A stretch of DNA of 36,744 nt from an uncultured Alphaproteobacteria bacterium (lineage in GTDB: Bacteria; Pseudomonadota; Alphaproteobacteria; CAAHEQ01; UBA3637): the NCBI GenBank assembly GCA_944393195.1, contig CALXZG010000011.1, positions 1-36,744 on the forward strand. The letters run 5' to 3'. The translations under genes were made by a program, and so were the position numbers. Position 1 is the first letter of the stretch. Each line of letters opens with the position of its first letter. Below, in pieces: positions 34,887 through 36,744 of this stretch. The notes under the pieces are model-generated. The model saw only the letters and a list, made by a program, of their open reading frames with translations, did not search any database and was not told the origin of the DNA.

Positions 34887-35959
34887 AGCCCGAGGCTATC
34901 CTGACCGCCGCGGCCGAATTGTTGACGCTCATCGCCGACACGCCACAACCGGCCAACGAAGTCATTAACGCGTATACCCGTGCCCGCCGATATATCGGGT
35001 CAAAGGATCGCCGCCAATTAACGGACATCGTCTGGAATTACCTGCGCCATCAAAATCGCCTTGATTACCTCTACCCGAATAAAACCATAGCCGAAAAGGT
35101 GCAAGCCCTCCCCACCTGCCCCGATTATATTCCGAACGCACCGGACGCCGTGAATTGGGAAGTCCCCGATTGGCTGATTCCCCTGATTCCCAATGCCGCT
35201 ACGGAACTCCCCGCCTTATTGCAACCGGCACCGATTGTCTTGCGCGCCAACGGTGACCGAGACACCATTCGACAACACCTGTTAGCCGAAGGATTGACCA
35301 CCGAACTGACCACTCGTTCTCCGTACGGCCTGATTCTGACAAAACGAACCAATTTAACCGCCTCCCCCACCTACCAAAAAGGTGAAGTCGAAATTCAAGA
35401 TGAAGGTTCACAACTCGTCGCCTTTGCAACCGGTATCCGACCGGGGGACACCGTTCTGGATTATTGCGCCGGTGCCGGCGGTAAAAGCCTGATTTTTGCC
35501 CAAATGATGCAGAATCAAGGCCGAATCCTCGCCCACGATAAATCGGATCGCAGTTTGTCCGAACTGCGTCGTCGTGCCGTTCGGGCGCAAGCCACCTGTA
35601 TCACCGTCCAAAAACCGATACGGGAAACGACCGTCGACCACGTTGTTGTGGACGCGCCGTGCTCGGGAACGGGAACATGGCGCCGTTGTCCGGATGCCCG
35701 ACGCAAACTCACCCACGACCAATTACAAACCTTAGTTCAAACACAGGCTGATATCCTGGATAAAGCCGCCGCTTTTGTGCGTCCCGGCGGATACTTGTCA
35801 TATATGACCTGTTCATTGACCCAATGGGAAAACGGGGATCAGGCCGACGCCTTTCTAACCCGCCACCCGGATTTTCAAGAAACCGCCCGCCATACATTTT
35901 CCCCGGCGCAAACCAATACCGACGGCTTTTTCATCGCCACCTTCCAACGCGTGAAATAA
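34883..35959 (+). CDS. RsmB-like rRNA cytosine-C5 methyltransferase (second copy)
   Basis: This NOL1/NOP2/Sun-family m5C methyltransferase has 358 residues. It has SAM motif DYCAGAGGK (193-201), DAPCSGTGTWRRCPD with Cys260, and MTCSLTQWENG with Cys310. The N-terminal 1-70 is a short helical region rather than a full NusB domain. It differs clearly from the RsmB at 4458-5720 and probably modifies another cytosine; the target is not deducible. The gene starts within the rlmE stop (ATGA), so the two rRNA methyltransferases are translationally coupled. The coding strand is C-rich. Confidence 0.93.
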   Translation: MKPEAILTAAAELLTLIADTPQPANEVINAYTRARRYIGSKDRRQLTDIVWNYLRHQNRLDYLYPNKTIAEKVQALPTCPDYIPNAPDAVNWEVPDWLIPLIPNAATELPALLQPAPIVLRANGDRDTIRQHLLAEGLTTELTTRSPYGLILTKRTNLTASPTYQKGEVEIQDEGSQLVAFATGIRPGDTVLDYCAGAGGKSLIFAQMMQNQGRILAHDKSDRSLSELRRRAVRAQATCITVQKPIRETTVDHVVVDAPCSGTGTWRRCPDARRKLTHDQLQTLVQTQADILDKAAAFVRPGGYLSYMTCSLTQWENGDQADAFLTRHPDFQETARHTFSPAQTNTDGFFIATFQRVK

Positions 35960-35964
35960 CACCC

Positions 35965-36744
35965 CTACCGACACAGGGCGCCGTTGTTACCAATGCTCCA
36001 ATGGTCAGGCCAGACCGCGCCTGACCGGGGATTTACATAATACGAAGCACACCCACTTATCTTCGTGCTTGTCCAATACCACTCGTATGTCGTGTGCGCC
36101 CATCCACTACAACTACCATAATAATTATTTGCCTTAACTGTTGCTAATTCTTCCGCCGTACACCCGTCTGTCACCGGTGCTAAACGCTTCCCAAGTGCAT
36201 CACAGAAGTTCTCCGCCGCATGATATGACATATAATCCGTTGACGCTGTGTATTCGGTTCCGTTAATTGTTACACTCGTGCTACTGATTGTTTCACACGT
36301 TCCGTTCAAGGCCTGACAACCATAGGTCGATTGGCAATATTGATTGTCCCCGGTGCAATCCGCATTCGTCAAACATTCTCCCTCTGTTTTAGTTGAAGTA
36401 CATTCATAACTGTACGTTGATGTATTATATTGGCACCATTCCCCCTCACCGCAACATTGGTTGGAACAAGCCTCTCCATTCGGACAATAAACGCAATAGT
36501 ATCCGCAGGAGGCATTCCCCTCTTTCGCACCCGGACATTTGGTACATGTACCCATATAGGAATATCCGTCCCCGACAACCGGATTATCCGCATCCGGACA
36601 TGCTACACATGAACCACCCCACGGATTTCCATACCAAAACTCTCCGTCATTGGTACACTTGTCATCAACCACACATTCCCCAGTATTAAAGTCATGATAC
36701 TCATTCGTACCACACTCCTGCGCCCACGGATCATCTCCGTCGTC
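35965..36744 (-). CDS. Cysteine-rich surface protein with lectin-like C-terminal domain (5' end beyond the window)
   Basis: The frame is open to the right edge, so the N-terminus is missing; 259 residues are visible, with about 25 cysteines. A GTG inside the frame at 36672 is not a convincing start, because the upstream codons continue the same cysteine-rich style (CGTNEYHDFNTGEC). Residues 1-145 of the visible part are short cysteine modules (CVACPD, CTKCPG, CSNQCCGEGEWC). The last 110 residues (YHAAENFCDALGKRLAP, WYWTSTKISG, ending in NNGALCR) recall the FISUMP/DUF1566 C-type-lectin-like fold. It is probably exported. The full protein may begin with a pilin or signal sequence like the two at the left end. 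It ends six bases from the convergent methyltransferase gene. Confidence 0.75.
   Translation of the reverse strand, partial: DDGDDPWAQECGTNEYHDFNTGECVVDDKCTNDGEFWYGNPWGGSCVACPDADNPVVGDGYSYMGTCTKCPGAKEGNASCGYYCVYCPNGEACSNQCCGEGEWCQYNTSTYSYECTSTKTEGECLTNADCTGDNQYCQSTYGCQALNGTCETISSTSVTINGTEYTASTDYMSYHAAENFCDALGKRLAPVTDGCTAEELATVKANNYYGSCSGWAHTTYEWYWTSTKISGCASYYVNPRSGAVWPDHWSIGNNGALCR

Overview
The window looks like a chromosomal segment of an alphaproteobacterium, probably one of the uncultured gut-type lineages. The support is the alphaproteobacterial gene content and order: a dcw cluster with a type II MurB, a YlxR-L7Ae fusion protein between nusA and infB, and a MurE carrying the meso-diaminopimelate motif. 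Giant cysteine-rich proteins with a type IV pilin N-terminus also fit. The lineage is an inference, since no rRNA gene is present.

Layout, left to right. (1) 1-3700: a minus-strand operon of two secreted or surface proteins. The first is a pilin-like protein of about 812 residues with roughly 118 cysteines. The second is a signal-peptide protein with cysteine modules and 14-residue Thr/Glu repeats, cut by the left edge. (2) 3680-4453: a tRNA-Ala(CGC) with its own promoter and terminator. A small membrane-anchored protein is transcribed divergently from an overlapping promoter and may be leaderless. (3) 4458-21729: a compact minus-strand dcw cluster. In transcription order it is rsmH, ftsL, ftsI, murE-murF (fused), mraY, ftsW, murG, murC, murB, ddl, ftsQ, ftsA, ftsZ, rsmB. 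Genes mostly overlap or abut. murD is missing from its usual place between mraY and ftsW, and mraZ is missing upstream of rsmH. (4) 21788-27015: the rimP-nusA-ylxR/L7Ae-infB operon on the minus strand, with a good promoter, an attenuator-like hairpin in the leader and a terminator after infB. (5) 27127-29560: plus-strand genes for a PilT/GspE-family ATPase with a proline-rich N-terminus and for a Prx6-like peroxiredoxin. (6) 29607-31311: a YaeI-like metallophosphoesterase and a family 4 uracil-DNA glycosylase. (7) 31398-33571: a pyruvoyl-dependent arginine decarboxylase and an APC antiporter, an arrangement like chlamydial AaxB/AaxC. (8) 33733-35959: a small periplasmic protein, then rlmE and a second RsmB-like m5C methyltransferase. 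(9) 35965 to the right edge: another cysteine-rich protein, cut at its N-terminal side, ending in a domain that resembles FISUMP/DUF1566 lectin-like folds.

How the parts work together. Region 3 makes the peptidoglycan precursor and the divisome. Region 4 is a translation and transcription-factor operon. Regions 1, 5 and 9 may belong to one surface system: a pilin-like, disulfide-rich appendage or surface coat plus a secretion/pilus ATPase. That link is an inference from family membership, not proven by adjacency. Region 7 would exchange arginine for agmatine and consume a proton in the cytoplasm, a typical acid-stress function.

The plus strand is visibly C-rich and G-poor over nearly the whole window, in genes of both orientations. 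This suggests strong replication-strand skew, with most genes on the leading (minus) strand. No insertion sequence, prophage or CRISPR array was seen. No gap between genes exceeds about 220 bases.
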